A stretch of DNA of 40,698 bases. Origin: Bryobacterales bacterium (GTDB lineage Bacteria; Acidobacteriota; Terriglobia; Bryobacterales; Bryobacteraceae). This document shows, piece by piece, positions 31,244 to 39,775 of the stretch (position 1 is its first letter; each line of letters starts with the position of its first letter). The notes below the pieces were generated by a model. The model was not told the DNA's origin. It was given only the letters and a program-made list of their open reading frames with translations, and did no database searches. The translations under genes were made by a program, and so were the position numbers. Location of the stretch: positions 1 to 40,698 of the forward strand of contig JADLBD010000109.1 in the NCBI GenBank assembly GCA_020847975.1, written 5' to 3'.

Positions 31244-32956
31244 TCAGCGCGCCAACTCGAGCGCCGCTTTCAGCCCGCCGACGCGCTGGATACCGGGCAC
31301 GAAGAACCCGCGGAGCATGTCTTCATCGGCCGCCGCAGCCTCAGGGCGATCCGCCAGGCGCACTCGTCCGTCATAGACGGCTGCCGCGAAGGCACTCCAC
31401 AATACGCCGTCGGATACGCCCAGCAGTTCGACCGGGCCCTTGGTGGTGGTCCGCAGCCACGCGAGCGCGGTGAGAATGTCCTGCACACGGTTCTGGCTGT
31501 CTGTACGCTGGAAGGTATAGAAATGATCGGCGTCGGTGTAGCGCTCTCCGCGAGCCGAGCCGGTATTCCAGGCGTCGAGGTAGAGCGCCGGCCGTCCGTT
31601 GGCGGGCACGGTTGCGCGCGCCGCCGCGGCTCCTTCGGAATCCACGACGAGAAGGGGAACGCCCTTTCCCTTGAGATAGATTCCGGGCACGCGATCCTCG
31701 CGCCCGGGGCGGCTCAGCGCGATGGATTCCCCATCCTGGACACTCAACACCTGGGCGGGGTTCTCCACCGATAGCGCAAACCGCATCGTCTCGCGATCCG
31801 GCCGCGCCACCTGGGTCAGCTTGCGCCATGCAGCGAAGACGGCATCCTCACCGGGAAGCGCGTTAGCGGGCATCGCCCTGCCGCTCCACACGAGCATGTC
31901 CTCGTCCGTTTCGACGGTGAACGGCTGCTCCTCCACGGGATCTCCATTGGCCAGCAGTACCTTGCCGAAGAAGGTGTACATCGCTTCGCGGCTTCCGCGG
32001 TGGTAGTTGTGAGGGGAATCGAATTGCACCACTTGCACCTGGCTGGCCGCGTCGTAGAGTTCGTACACTTTCCTGATCGCGGGATATTCGATTTTGGGGA
32101 CGTTCTTCGTCCAATCGCCGGTGGCGGAGACGAGGAGCATCGGGCGCGGAGCCATCATGGCCGCGAAGTCGACGTTGAACGTATCGTGCCGCAACCCCGG
32201 CGCGTTTTCGCAGGGCGAGCCGCCCTGCATGATGCCGGACACCATGTTTACGGGAACATCGTCGCGGATGCGGTCATCGACGGCGGCGAGCAGAAAGGTC
32301 TGCGTGCCGCCCCCGGAAGCGCCGGTGGCGGCGAGGCGCCGGGTATCCACATCCGGAAGGGAGGCGAGGAAATCCGCCGCACGGAGGGAGTTCCACAATT
32401 GCAGACCCATTGGCCCGAAATTCCACAACTGTTCTTCGGGGCTTCCGAAGGCGTGCGGCGTCTGCCTGGTGTCGTTGTAGCCCACCATGTCGTAGGCGAA
32501 GACGACGTAGCCCTGGCGCGCCAGGTTGATCGACCGTCCCGGGATGGAACCGAGATCGGTATTCTCGAGCCGCCCATGTTTCCAGTGGCCGTGCGGCGTC
32601 AGAATACCGGGGAATTTCCCTTGTTTTCCCCGCGGACGGTAGAGGTTGCCCCCGAGGTAGTAGCCCGGCATGGTCTCGAGCGCGACCTTCTCGATGGAGT
32701 ACCCGTCGCGGTCGAGGCGGCCGAAGACCTCCGCGTGGACGGGGCCGCGCCTGGGCATGGGCAAGAGGCCCGCGGCGGCCAGAATCTGCTTTTTCAGGTG
32801 CGCCTTGCGCGCCTCCCATTCGGCGCGGGAGGCATAGATGGGCATGGGGTAGGCAAAGCGCGTCCCTTCAACGGCCTTCCAGCGCGCGTCCTCGGCGGGC
32901 ACTTGCCCGAAGGCAGCCAAGCAGGGCAGGGCTAATGCGAGCACGAGGTTCTTCAT
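31244..32956 (-). CDS. exported alpha/beta-hydrolase (acetyl-xylan-esterase/AXE1-like)
   Basis: ATG 32956 overlaps the stop of the FadJ-like gene (ATGA), so translation is coupled. In the 570-residue product, a signal peptide (MKNLVLALALPCLAAFG) is followed by an N-terminal helical lead and the hydrolase core (GILTPHGHWKHG, GYVVFAYDMVGYNDTRQTPH). The nucleophile Ser214 lies in TGASGGGTQT, with Asp in SATGDWTKN and His in DSPHNYHRGSREAMY. A second, weaker alpha/beta region fills the C-terminal 200 residues. Large AXE1/Abhydrolase_7 proteins with this layout are common in Acidobacteria and Planctomycetes. An esterase role on acylated polysaccharide is likely. Coupling an exported esterase to a beta-oxidation enzyme is unusual. 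Confidence 0.78.
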   Translation of the reverse strand: MKNLVLALALPCLAAFGQVPAEDARWKAVEGTRFAYPMPIYASRAEWEARKAHLKKQILAAAGLLPMPRRGPVHAEVFGRLDRDGYSIEKVALETMPGYYLGGNLYRPRGKQGKFPGILTPHGHWKHGRLENTDLGSIPGRSINLARQGYVVFAYDMVGYNDTRQTPHAFGSPEEQLWNFGPMGLQLWNSLRAADFLASLPDVDTRRLAATGASGGGTQTFLLAAVDDRIRDDVPVNMVSGIMQGGSPCENAPGLRHDTFNVDFAAMMAPRPMLLVSATGDWTKNVPKIEYPAIRKVYELYDAASQVQVVQFDSPHNYHRGSREAMYTFFGKVLLANGDPVEEQPFTVETDEDMLVWSGRAMPANALPGEDAVFAAWRKLTQVARPDRETMRFALSVENPAQVLSVQDGESIALSRPGREDRVPGIYLKGKGVPLLVVDSEGAAAARATVPANGRPALYLDAWNTGSARGERYTDADHFYTFQRTDSQNRVQDILTALAWLRTTTKGPVELLGVSDGVLWSAFAAAVYDGRVRLADRPEAAAADEDMLRGFFVPGIQRVGGLKAALELAR

Positions 32957-35064
32957 GCCGCGGCCGCCTTCGATTTGTCGTGCGCGGTGAATGTGGAGTT
33001 GTGCCTGGCCAGATGCTCGAGCAGCGGGGCCGGTTTCCAATGCTCACCGAAGCGGTCGTGGAACTGGCGCACCCTGGCGTAGACATTCGCGAGGCCGGCG
33101 AGATCGGCGTATTTCATGGGGCCTCCGCGCCATGCCGGGAAGCCGTAGCCGTTGATGTATATGATGTCGATGTCCACGGAGCGCAGCGCGAATCCTTCTT
33201 CGAGCACGCGCGCCCCTTCGTTGATCAGCGCATAGACGCAACGCTCGATAATCTCTTCGCTGGCGGCAGCCTGCCGGGCAATCCCGGCCTTGGCGGCGTA
33301 TTCCCGGGCGAGCGTGAGCACCTCCGGATTCGGGGAAGCCTTGCGCGCAGCATCATAGAGGTAGAATCCGCGCCCGGTCTTCTGCCCGTAGTGCCCCGCC
33401 TCGCATAAGAGGGAGTCGAGTTCGGCGTAGCGGAGGCCGGGCTGTTCCAGATGCCTGAACTCCTTCCGGATGCGGCAGCCGATGTCGAGCCCGGCGAGAT
33501 CCTGCACGGCGAGCGGACCCATCGCCATGCCGAAGGAGTAGAGGGCGCCATCGACCTGCTCCGGAGTGTTGCCCTCTTCCACGAGGAACACGGACTCGCG
33601 GCAATAGGGGGCAAACATGCGGTTTCCGACAAAACCCCGGCAGTTGCCAACGAGGACGCCGACTTTTTTCAGACGGCGCGCCAGTTCCATGGAGGTAGCG
33701 ATCACTTGCGCGCTGGTTGCCTTGCCGCGCACGATCTCGAGGAGGCGCATGACGTTGGCGGGGCTGAAGAAGTGGTGCCCGATGACCATCTCCGGACGTG
33801 AAGTGGCCGCGGCGATTTGGTCGATATCGAGCGTGGAGGTATTGGACGCGAGGATCGCATCGCGGCGCGCCACCTTGTCCAGTTCGGCGAAGGTTTGCTT
33901 CTTCAACTCCATGTTCTCGAACACCGCTTCGACGACGATGTCGGCGTCCTCGAATCCGCGGTAGTTGACGTGAGGAGTGATCAGCTTCAACCGCTGGTCG
34001 ACGAACTCCTCGGTGAAGCGGCCGCGCTTTACGGAATTGGCATAGTTTCGCGCGATGGTGGCCATGCCGCGGTCAAGAGCCGCCTCGTTGGCCTCTTTCA
34101 GAAGGACGGGAATTCCAGCGTTGGCATAGACCATGGCAATGCCGCCGCCCATGGTTCCGGCGCCGACGATTGCCGCCCGCCGGATGTGCAGGGTCTCCAC
34201 GTCCTTGCCGATACCTGGCACCTTCGAGACGGTGCGCTCGCCGAAGAAGGCGTGGATGAGGGCCTTCGATTGATCGGAGGCGAGGCATTCGGCGAACAGC
34301 CGCGCCTCCACCTGGCAGCCCTCGCGGAAAGGCAGCCGCGAGGCGGCCTCGACGGCGTCAATCGCCGCGTGTGGAGCGGTCTGCCCGCGAAGACGTTTCG
34401 ATGCGGCTTCGTGCGCGGCGGCAACCGCTTCCGCATCGGGAGCGGCGGTCTTTCGACTGGCGCGCGGCGGTGTCCGGCCCGCCACATGGCGGGCGAAGGC
34501 GATGGCTCCGGGCAGCAGTTCTCCCTCGAGCAATTCGTCGACGATGCCGGCCTCTTTGGCCTCGGCGGCGCGGATGGGCTCGCCGAAGGCGCACAGTTCC
34601 AGGGCCTTCCTGACGCCGGCCAACCGCGGCAGGCGCTGGGTGCCTTCCCCTCCGGGGATGATCCCCAATTTGACCTCGGGTTGACCCACCTGGGCGGAAG
34701 GGACAGCCACGCGGTAGTGGCAGGCCATGGCCACTTCCAGGCCTCCGCCAAACGCCGTGCCGTGAATGGCGGCGATGACGGGCTTGTCGCTGTCCTCGAG
34801 GTCCGCCAATAGCCGGAGGATGGCGTCGAGACCGCCATGATGGCCGGCGTGGATCTTCTCGAATTCCCGGATGTCGGCTCCGGCGATGAAGGTACGGCCT
34901 CGACCGGCAAGAACCACCGCCTCCACATCATCGTGCATCAATGCCCAGCGGAGTCCTTCCATGATGCCTTCGGGGACACCGGGGCTGAGGGCGTTCACGG
35001 GTGGATTGTCCACCGCGATGACAGCCACATTGCCTTCTTTGTAGTAGGAAACAAGGTTTGCCAT
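32953..35064 (-). CDS. bifunctional enoyl-CoA hydratase / 3-hydroxyacyl-CoA dehydrogenase (fatty-acid oxidation alpha subunit)
   Basis: I chose ATG 35064 (MANLVSYYKE). A TTG at 35073 would add three residues. In the 703-residue product, residues 1-190 form a crotonase domain (VDNPPVNALS, GRGRTFIAGADIREF, HGTAFGGGLEVAMAC, PEVKLGIIPGGEGTQRLPRL). After a linker the NAD-binding dehydrogenase has IVGAGTMGGGIAMVYANAG near residue 300 and HHFFSPANVMRLLEIVRG. Its C-terminal domain carries NRMFAPYCRE and a second repeat ending with INGYGFPAWRGGPMKYADL. This is the FadB/FadJ layout, carrying out two steps of beta-oxidation on acyl-CoA in the cytoplasm. No thiolase partner is in the window. Confidence 0.9.
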   Translation of the reverse strand: MANLVSYYKEGNVAVIAVDNPPVNALSPGVPEGIMEGLRWALMHDDVEAVVLAGRGRTFIAGADIREFEKIHAGHHGGLDAILRLLADLEDSDKPVIAAIHGTAFGGGLEVAMACHYRVAVPSAQVGQPEVKLGIIPGGEGTQRLPRLAGVRKALELCAFGEPIRAAEAKEAGIVDELLEGELLPGAIAFARHVAGRTPPRASRKTAAPDAEAVAAAHEAASKRLRGQTAPHAAIDAVEAASRLPFREGCQVEARLFAECLASDQSKALIHAFFGERTVSKVPGIGKDVETLHIRRAAIVGAGTMGGGIAMVYANAGIPVLLKEANEAALDRGMATIARNYANSVKRGRFTEEFVDQRLKLITPHVNYRGFEDADIVVEAVFENMELKKQTFAELDKVARRDAILASNTSTLDIDQIAAATSRPEMVIGHHFFSPANVMRLLEIVRGKATSAQVIATSMELARRLKKVGVLVGNCRGFVGNRMFAPYCRESVFLVEEGNTPEQVDGALYSFGMAMGPLAVQDLAGLDIGCRIRKEFRHLEQPGLRYAELDSLLCEAGHYGQKTGRGFYLYDAARKASPNPEVLTLAREYAAKAGIARQAAASEEIIERCVYALINEGARVLEEGFALRSVDIDIIYINGYGFPAWRGGPMKYADLAGLANVYARVRQFHDRFGEHWKPAPLLEHLARHNSTFTAHDKSKAAAA

Positions 35065-35146
35065 TCGATTCAAATCATAGCGCGAGGGGATGGCAGGGAG
35101 GGTGGAGAGTGGAGGGGAGGGACAGAGCCAGGGAGGGTGAAAGGTT

Positions 35147-35180
35147 GGCGGCGCCGAGTCCCGTGATGCCCGGCGCCGCC
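35147..35180 (-). terminator. perfect 9-bp GC-rich inverted repeat after response-regulator gene
   Basis: GGCGGCGCC (35147-35155) and GGCGCCGCC (35172-35180) flank a 16-nt loop, 11 bp past the minus-strand stop at 35191. Flanking AAGGTT/AACCTT can extend the stem. The T-run after it is weak, so this is a probable but not textbook terminator. Confidence 0.6.
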
Positions 35181-35190
35181 GGATAAACCT

Positions 35191-35856
35191 TTAGACGAGG
35201 TTAGGGATTTTGATGATCTTCTTCTGGATGGCGTATTGCACAAGCTGGGCTTTGTTGTGAATGTCGAGCTTGCGCATGAGGTTGAACTTGTGCGCCTCGA
35301 CCGTCTTTACGCTGAGGTTCAGGTCGCAGGCGATCTCTTTCACGGAATTGCCTTCGGCAAGCATCTTCAACACCTCGCGCTCGCGCGTGGTGAGGGTGGC
35401 AAAGCGGGGTAGGCGGTTTGCCGATTTGATACGCGAACGGAAGTCGTCCACTAATTGGGAGAGCATGCGCGGGCTGAGGTAACTGCCTCCGCGTGCGACG
35501 TCACGGACGGCGGCGACGAGTTGTGCCGCTGGGGAGTCCTTAAGGACATAGCCGCTGGCGCCCACCTCCATGCCTTCGACGAGGTAGTCTTCATCGTCGT
35601 ACATGGTGAGGAAGAGAATTTTCGTTTCCGGGCGATTTTTCTTGATCTGCCGTGTAGCCTCAAAGCTGCTCAAGCCGGGCATACCGATGTCCATGAGAAC
35701 AACGTCCGGGCGGGCCTCTCCTGCTTTGTCAACGGCGTCGCCCCCGTTGGACGCCTCGCCCACCACCTCCATGTCAGGCTCGGCGGCGATCAGCGTTCGG
35801 ATTCCTTGGCGGAAGAGAGTGTGATCATCCGCCAGCATGATTCGAATTTTTGGCAT
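35191..35856 (-). CDS. NarL/FixJ-family response regulator
   Basis: The 221-residue protein starts at ATG 35856. The receiver domain (residues 4-120) has the acidic pair DD at 10-11, phospho-acceptor Asp56 in VVLMDIGMPG, Thr in LFLTMYDDE and Lys in YVLKDSP. The output LuxR-type helix-turn-helix at about 150-210 reads LTTREREVLKMLAEGNSVKE followed by SVKTVEAHKFNLMRKLDIHN. It is a DNA-binding transcription regulator phosphorylated by the kinase encoded 19 bp upstream in the same transcript. Its targets are not visible. Confidence 0.93.
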   Translation of the reverse strand: MPKIRIMLADDHTLFRQGIRTLIAAEPDMEVVGEASNGGDAVDKAGEARPDVVLMDIGMPGLSSFEATRQIKKNRPETKILFLTMYDDEDYLVEGMEVGASGYVLKDSPAAQLVAAVRDVARGGSYLSPRMLSQLVDDFRSRIKSANRLPRFATLTTREREVLKMLAEGNSVKEIACDLNLSVKTVEAHKFNLMRKLDIHNKAQLVQYAIQKKIIKIPNLV

Positions 35857-35875
35857 AAGTACGTCCGACGTTCGA

Positions 35876-37585
35876 TTAGTGTCTAACTACAGCTTTACTG
35901 CTTCCTTGAGCAACAGGTAATTCAATCGTGATACAAGTTCCATGCGGAAACCGCGTTTGCCGCCCCCGCTCCCTTTGGGGGATCCGCCCCGAATGAGGAG
36001 CAGGTTGGCTTTCGAGAGAGAATCTTCCTCCCATGAGGGCCACGCGTTCACGAATTCCCGCGAGACCGAATGAGTTTCTTTTCTCTAAAGCCTCTTCGAC
36101 ATGAAACCCGACGCCATCGTCTGCAACCTGCAATCTAAGTACCCCATCGGCAGTTGTGGCGGAAATGTTTACACGGGAAGCCATGGAATGCTTCGCAATG
36201 TTGTTACAACACTCCTGCACCAGCCTATATACGATGATCTCCAGCTTCTTGGGCAAGTTGTGCAGTTTGGTCAACTGTAACTTGACTTTGGCCGGATGGA
36301 CCCGCCGGAAACGGGTGACCAGTTGCCGCAAGGAGGCTCCGAGCCCCAACTGCTCCAATACGGCAGGGCTCAAAGCGGCGATCAGGCGGCGAATCTCGAG
36401 AATGGTGCGCTCCGTCATTTCGCGCACTTCTCCCAACCTTGACCTCGAAGCCGAATCCTCGGGCATCGATTGTTCAATCAATTCCAACTGGAGCCGGACG
36501 CACAGCAGGGATTGGCCGGCTTCGTCGTGCAGTTCCCGGCTGATGCGGCGCCGCTCGACTTCCTCGACGTGGAGCATGTGTTCGGCAAGCGTCCGAACCT
36601 GCTCTTCGCGCTTGGCCAGATCCTCGACCAGGCGCGCTTTTTCCGCGGCCATGAGACAGCGTTCGGCAGCAGCGGCGAGCAGTTCCTGCTCGCGAGGCAG
36701 CCACTCATAGCTCTTGCGAAATCCGAATTGAATGACTCCGGCGACGCGGGAGCCTTCCACCAGAGGGATGGACCAGCAGGAAGCGAAACGTTTCGACCAG
36801 GTAGAGTCGAGCAGAACCCCACTGGCTCGTCCGTTGCCGTTTCCATCCGACTTTGCCCAACTCCAACTGCGAGGGGAGTGCAACCTGCGCAGGACTTTGG
36901 CATCCTTGAGCAAGCCGTCCAAGGCGGGAACGGTGGGACGGCGTCCACTGCCGTCGACGCTGCCTTTATGCTGCCAATCGCCGCTTTCGGGTTCGAGCAG
37001 GAAGAGATGTCCGGCGTCGGCGCGGCAAAAGTGGGCAAGCGTTGCCAGGAAGCGCCCTAGAAGGTCATCCAGATTCCGGGATTCGAGTTCCACCCGGAAC
37101 AGTTCGTAGAAGGCCTGTGTCTCGGTTTCGCGCACCTGGTAGTAGGCGTTGTTTAGAGTGAGGATGACACAGAAGTGAAGCTGCTCTCGAACCCACTGGA
37201 AGTTGAGGTATTCCTCCGGAAACATCTTTCGCAGCAGGGGGGTGAGGAGATTGTCGTACTCCTCGAGAGCCGTAATGATCTGGCTGGGAGGGAGATTGAG
37301 TTTGGCCAGCCTGCGGCCGTTGTACTCGACTTGTTCAAAGAAGGAACCAGCCACCTGCCCGTTGGCCAGCGACCTCGCTACCGCGCCTGGGGTGATGGCG
37401 GCGAGAGCGGCGCGTTCCCGGCTTCCCAATTGCATCAGTTTGAGCCGTTTTTCGAAGCGCCTCTCAATGGAGTGGGCATGTGGCCGCAACAAAACGGCGA
37501 GCCGCCGCAGATGGTTTCTGAGCTGATCGCTCAGTACATCGGCTGCATCGGCGAGCACGGGAGACTTGTCGGTCACAACCACCAC
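35876..37585 (-). CDS. cytosolic sensor histidine kinase, HisKA_3 type with GAF domain
   Basis: GTG 37585 is the first of three nearby GTG codons. The one at 37576 has AAGGA 10 nt upstream and may be the real start. In the 569-residue product there is no membrane helix. Residues about 20-160 are all-helical, perhaps a globin-like or RsbR-like sensor. A GAF-like domain follows (170-315; LESRNLDDLLGRFLATLAHF, SWSIPLVEGSRVAGVIQFGF). The HisKA_3 dimerisation helix has the phospho-acceptor His353 (ERRRISRELHDEAGQSLL). The HATPase domain has N-box VQECCNNIAKHS, G1 VADDGVGF and G2 FGLAGIRERV. It partners the adjacent NarL-type regulator. The signal is unknown. Confidence 0.9.
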   Translation of the reverse strand: MVVVTDKSPVLADAADVLSDQLRNHLRRLAVLLRPHAHSIERRFEKRLKLMQLGSRERAALAAITPGAVARSLANGQVAGSFFEQVEYNGRRLAKLNLPPSQIITALEEYDNLLTPLLRKMFPEEYLNFQWVREQLHFCVILTLNNAYYQVRETETQAFYELFRVELESRNLDDLLGRFLATLAHFCRADAGHLFLLEPESGDWQHKGSVDGSGRRPTVPALDGLLKDAKVLRRLHSPRSWSWAKSDGNGNGRASGVLLDSTWSKRFASCWSIPLVEGSRVAGVIQFGFRKSYEWLPREQELLAAAAERCLMAAEKARLVEDLAKREEQVRTLAEHMLHVEEVERRRISRELHDEAGQSLLCVRLQLELIEQSMPEDSASRSRLGEVREMTERTILEIRRLIAALSPAVLEQLGLGASLRQLVTRFRRVHPAKVKLQLTKLHNLPKKLEIIVYRLVQECCNNIAKHSMASRVNISATTADGVLRLQVADDGVGFHVEEALEKRNSFGLAGIRERVALMGGRFSLESQPAPHSGRIPQRERGRQTRFPHGTCITIELPVAQGSSKAVVRH

Positions 37586-37617
37586 GTCCTTACTATCGAA
37601 CGTAGGGGGTTTCCACT

Positions 37618-39669
37618 TTACCCTTGGGAGGAAGTACCTAGGGAAAAATTGATGTCAGCATCCGGCAGGCAGAGTGGGATCAGGCGCAGCAACTCGGCGA
37701 CGCTCCAGGCTTGGGCGACGGCTCCTTTGGGGCGATGGGGGGCGTCGCCGTCGTAGATCTCCGCCAGGGAGCCGAGGCAGTAACTTTGAAGTTCTACTTC
37801 CATATTTTGCAGTAACTTATTACAAAACGACAAATTATCTGCCGTGAGTCCGAGCACGCGAAGACGCGCTTCGAGGTATGGACCCAGGAGCCACGGCCAC
37901 ACCGTGCCCTGGTGGTACGCTCCATCGCGTTCCCGCGGCCCACCCTCGTAGCGACCGTGATAATCGGGTTCGTCCGGCGCGAGTGTTCGCAGACCGAAGG
38001 GTGTGAGCAGGGTCTCCTCCACCCGCTCCAGGATCGATTGGCGCTGATCCTGGTTCATCAGGGGGAAGGGCAGGCTCACGGCGAAGATCTGGTTCGGACG
38101 AAACCGCTCATCGGGGCCTTCCGGAGCGAGCCGGTCATAAAGGCACCTGCGTTTCGGGTTCCAGAACTTCTCTTCGAAGCTCGTTCGCACCCGGGCGGCT
38201 TCCGCCTCCAGTTGGGCTTCGTAGCGGAGTTCGCCGTACTCGTGGGCCCAGCAGGCCATCATCCGCAAAGCATTGTACCACAGGGCATTAATCTCGACAG
38301 GTTTGCCGTGGCGGGGCGTGACCACCCAGTCGCCGGCCTTGGCGTCCATCCAGGTGAGTTGTGTCCCCGCAGCGCCGGCGCGCAGCAAACCGTCGCCGGC
38401 ATCCACTCCAATGCCGAAGTGGGTGCCGCGCCTGTGCCACCGGAGGATATCTTTCGCCGCGGGATAGAAGGTTTCTCTCAAGAAGGCCCCGCTGGAACCC
38501 GCTTGTTTGAGAGCCCAGGCGGCCGGGAACATCCATAGAGTGCCGTCGGCGGTGTTGTACTCAGGCTTTTCCCCGGCATCGGGAAACCGGTTCGGGATCA
38601 ATCCCTGATCCATGGCATCGAGGAAGCCTTTCAGGATGTGCTCGGCCTCGCCGGCGCGGCCACGCGTGATGAGAAGGCCGGGGAGGCTGATCATGGTGTC
38701 CCGGCCCCAATCCGTAAACCAGGGATAGCCGGCGATGATGGTGGGCGAGCCGTTTGCGCGATGCACAAGGAACTGGTCCGCAGCGAGGTTCAACCGGGCT
38801 TCGAATTCCGTCCTGGCCTGGGCGGCGCTGGCTGCTCTTCGCGCGCGTTCGGAGGCCTCCCAGCCGCGTAGAGTATCGAGTCCGACAGAGTCGCGCCCTT
38901 CGATGGTAGCCACCACGTACGCCGTCTTTCCGGGCGAAAGTTCGAAGTGGATCCAGCCGGGCGAGTAGACGTCTTCCTGAAAATCGAGACCCCGTTGCAT
39001 CTCCTTGCGGTATTCATTGCGGTAATACCAGTTGCCCTCGGGGACAAAGCCGGCTCCGTTGTGAAAGAGGCGCAGGGCGGGCAGACCCTCATAAGGCCGG
39101 GCGAGAAGCATTGCGCCGCGATCCTCCACTTGCCGGTGAAACCCCTCATTGGCGTGCTGGAGGGAATGGTAATCGCGGTAGGCCAGAAACGGCTGAACAC
39201 AGAGACGGGCCTTGTTCGAGACGCGGTACTGCACAACCACCGTCTGCTCACCCTGTACGAGGAAGAGCCGTTTTTCCACATCGGCGCAGCCGGTGCGATA
39301 CCGCCATGTGGGGAACGGATCGCGCCGGAATTCCTCGAGCAGTTGAAACCCGGATGGGGCGATCACGCCAGGATATTGCGCGGCGCCCAGGATGTGGCGC
39401 TCGCCGTCACAGAGGATTTGTTCCTCCACGCGGGAGAGGAGGACGTAGCGCTCGACGGGCGGGCGAAGGGAGGCGACCAGCAGCCCGTGATAGCGCCGGG
39501 TGTTGGCTCCGGCAACGGTTCCCATGGCGAACCCTCCGGCGGCGTTGGTTTCCAGCCACTCCAATTCCGAGGACCGGGCCCAGTCACGGCAGTGCTCGCG
39601 GTCAATGACGATGGGTTTCGTTGCGCTAAGCCTCCTAATACAATAGCCCGGAGTTGACTCGTCATTCAA
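37618..39669 (-). CDS. glycogen debranching enzyme (amylo-alpha-1,6-glucosidase, archaeal type)
   Basis: TTG 39669 is the only standard start before the conserved region and lacks a ribosome-binding site. A strong AGGAGG lies at 39636-39631, 9 nt before an ACG at 39621 (see finding). The product is up to 683 residues. An N-terminal beta domain (ELEWLETNAAGGFAMGTVAG, NTRRYHGLLVASLRPPVERY) is followed by an (alpha/alpha)6 barrel of the amylo-alpha-1,6-glucosidase family. The barrel has GYPWFTDWGRDTMISLPGLL, EYNTADGTLWMFPA, DAKAGDWVVTPRHGKPVEIN and GAYHQGTVWPWLLGPYLEAR. It hydrolyses alpha-1,6 branches left in glycogen. It is 32 bp upstream of the histidine kinase gene on the same strand. Confidence 0.9.
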   Translation of the reverse strand: MNDESTPGYCIRRLSATKPIVIDREHCRDWARSSELEWLETNAAGGFAMGTVAGANTRRYHGLLVASLRPPVERYVLLSRVEEQILCDGERHILGAAQYPGVIAPSGFQLLEEFRRDPFPTWRYRTGCADVEKRLFLVQGEQTVVVQYRVSNKARLCVQPFLAYRDYHSLQHANEGFHRQVEDRGAMLLARPYEGLPALRLFHNGAGFVPEGNWYYRNEYRKEMQRGLDFQEDVYSPGWIHFELSPGKTAYVVATIEGRDSVGLDTLRGWEASERARRAASAAQARTEFEARLNLAADQFLVHRANGSPTIIAGYPWFTDWGRDTMISLPGLLITRGRAGEAEHILKGFLDAMDQGLIPNRFPDAGEKPEYNTADGTLWMFPAAWALKQAGSSGAFLRETFYPAAKDILRWHRRGTHFGIGVDAGDGLLRAGAAGTQLTWMDAKAGDWVVTPRHGKPVEINALWYNALRMMACWAHEYGELRYEAQLEAEAARVRTSFEEKFWNPKRRCLYDRLAPEGPDERFRPNQIFAVSLPFPLMNQDQRQSILERVEETLLTPFGLRTLAPDEPDYHGRYEGGPRERDGAYHQGTVWPWLLGPYLEARLRVLGLTADNLSFCNKLLQNMEVELQSYCLGSLAEIYDGDAPHRPKGAVAQAWSVAELLRLIPLCLPDADINFSLGTSSQG

Positions 39670-39717
39670 GCTGACCGCTGACGGCGAATTCTCAGAGTTG
39701 GCCGGCTAAGAAGATAG

Positions 39718-39745
39718 CGCCCGGCGCCGCGAGGGGCGCCGGGCG
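39718..39745 (-). terminator. GC-rich hairpin downstream of htrA-like gene
   Basis: CGCCCGGCGCC pairs with GGCGCCGGGCG around a short loop, 30 bp past the minus-strand stop at 39776. The following minus-strand sequence is only moderately T-rich (CTATCTTCTT). It probably terminates the protease transcript before the debranching enzyme gene. Confidence 0.65.
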
Positions 39746-39775
39746 TTCACTTCGAACCTTTGCGGGAGCGGGCGT

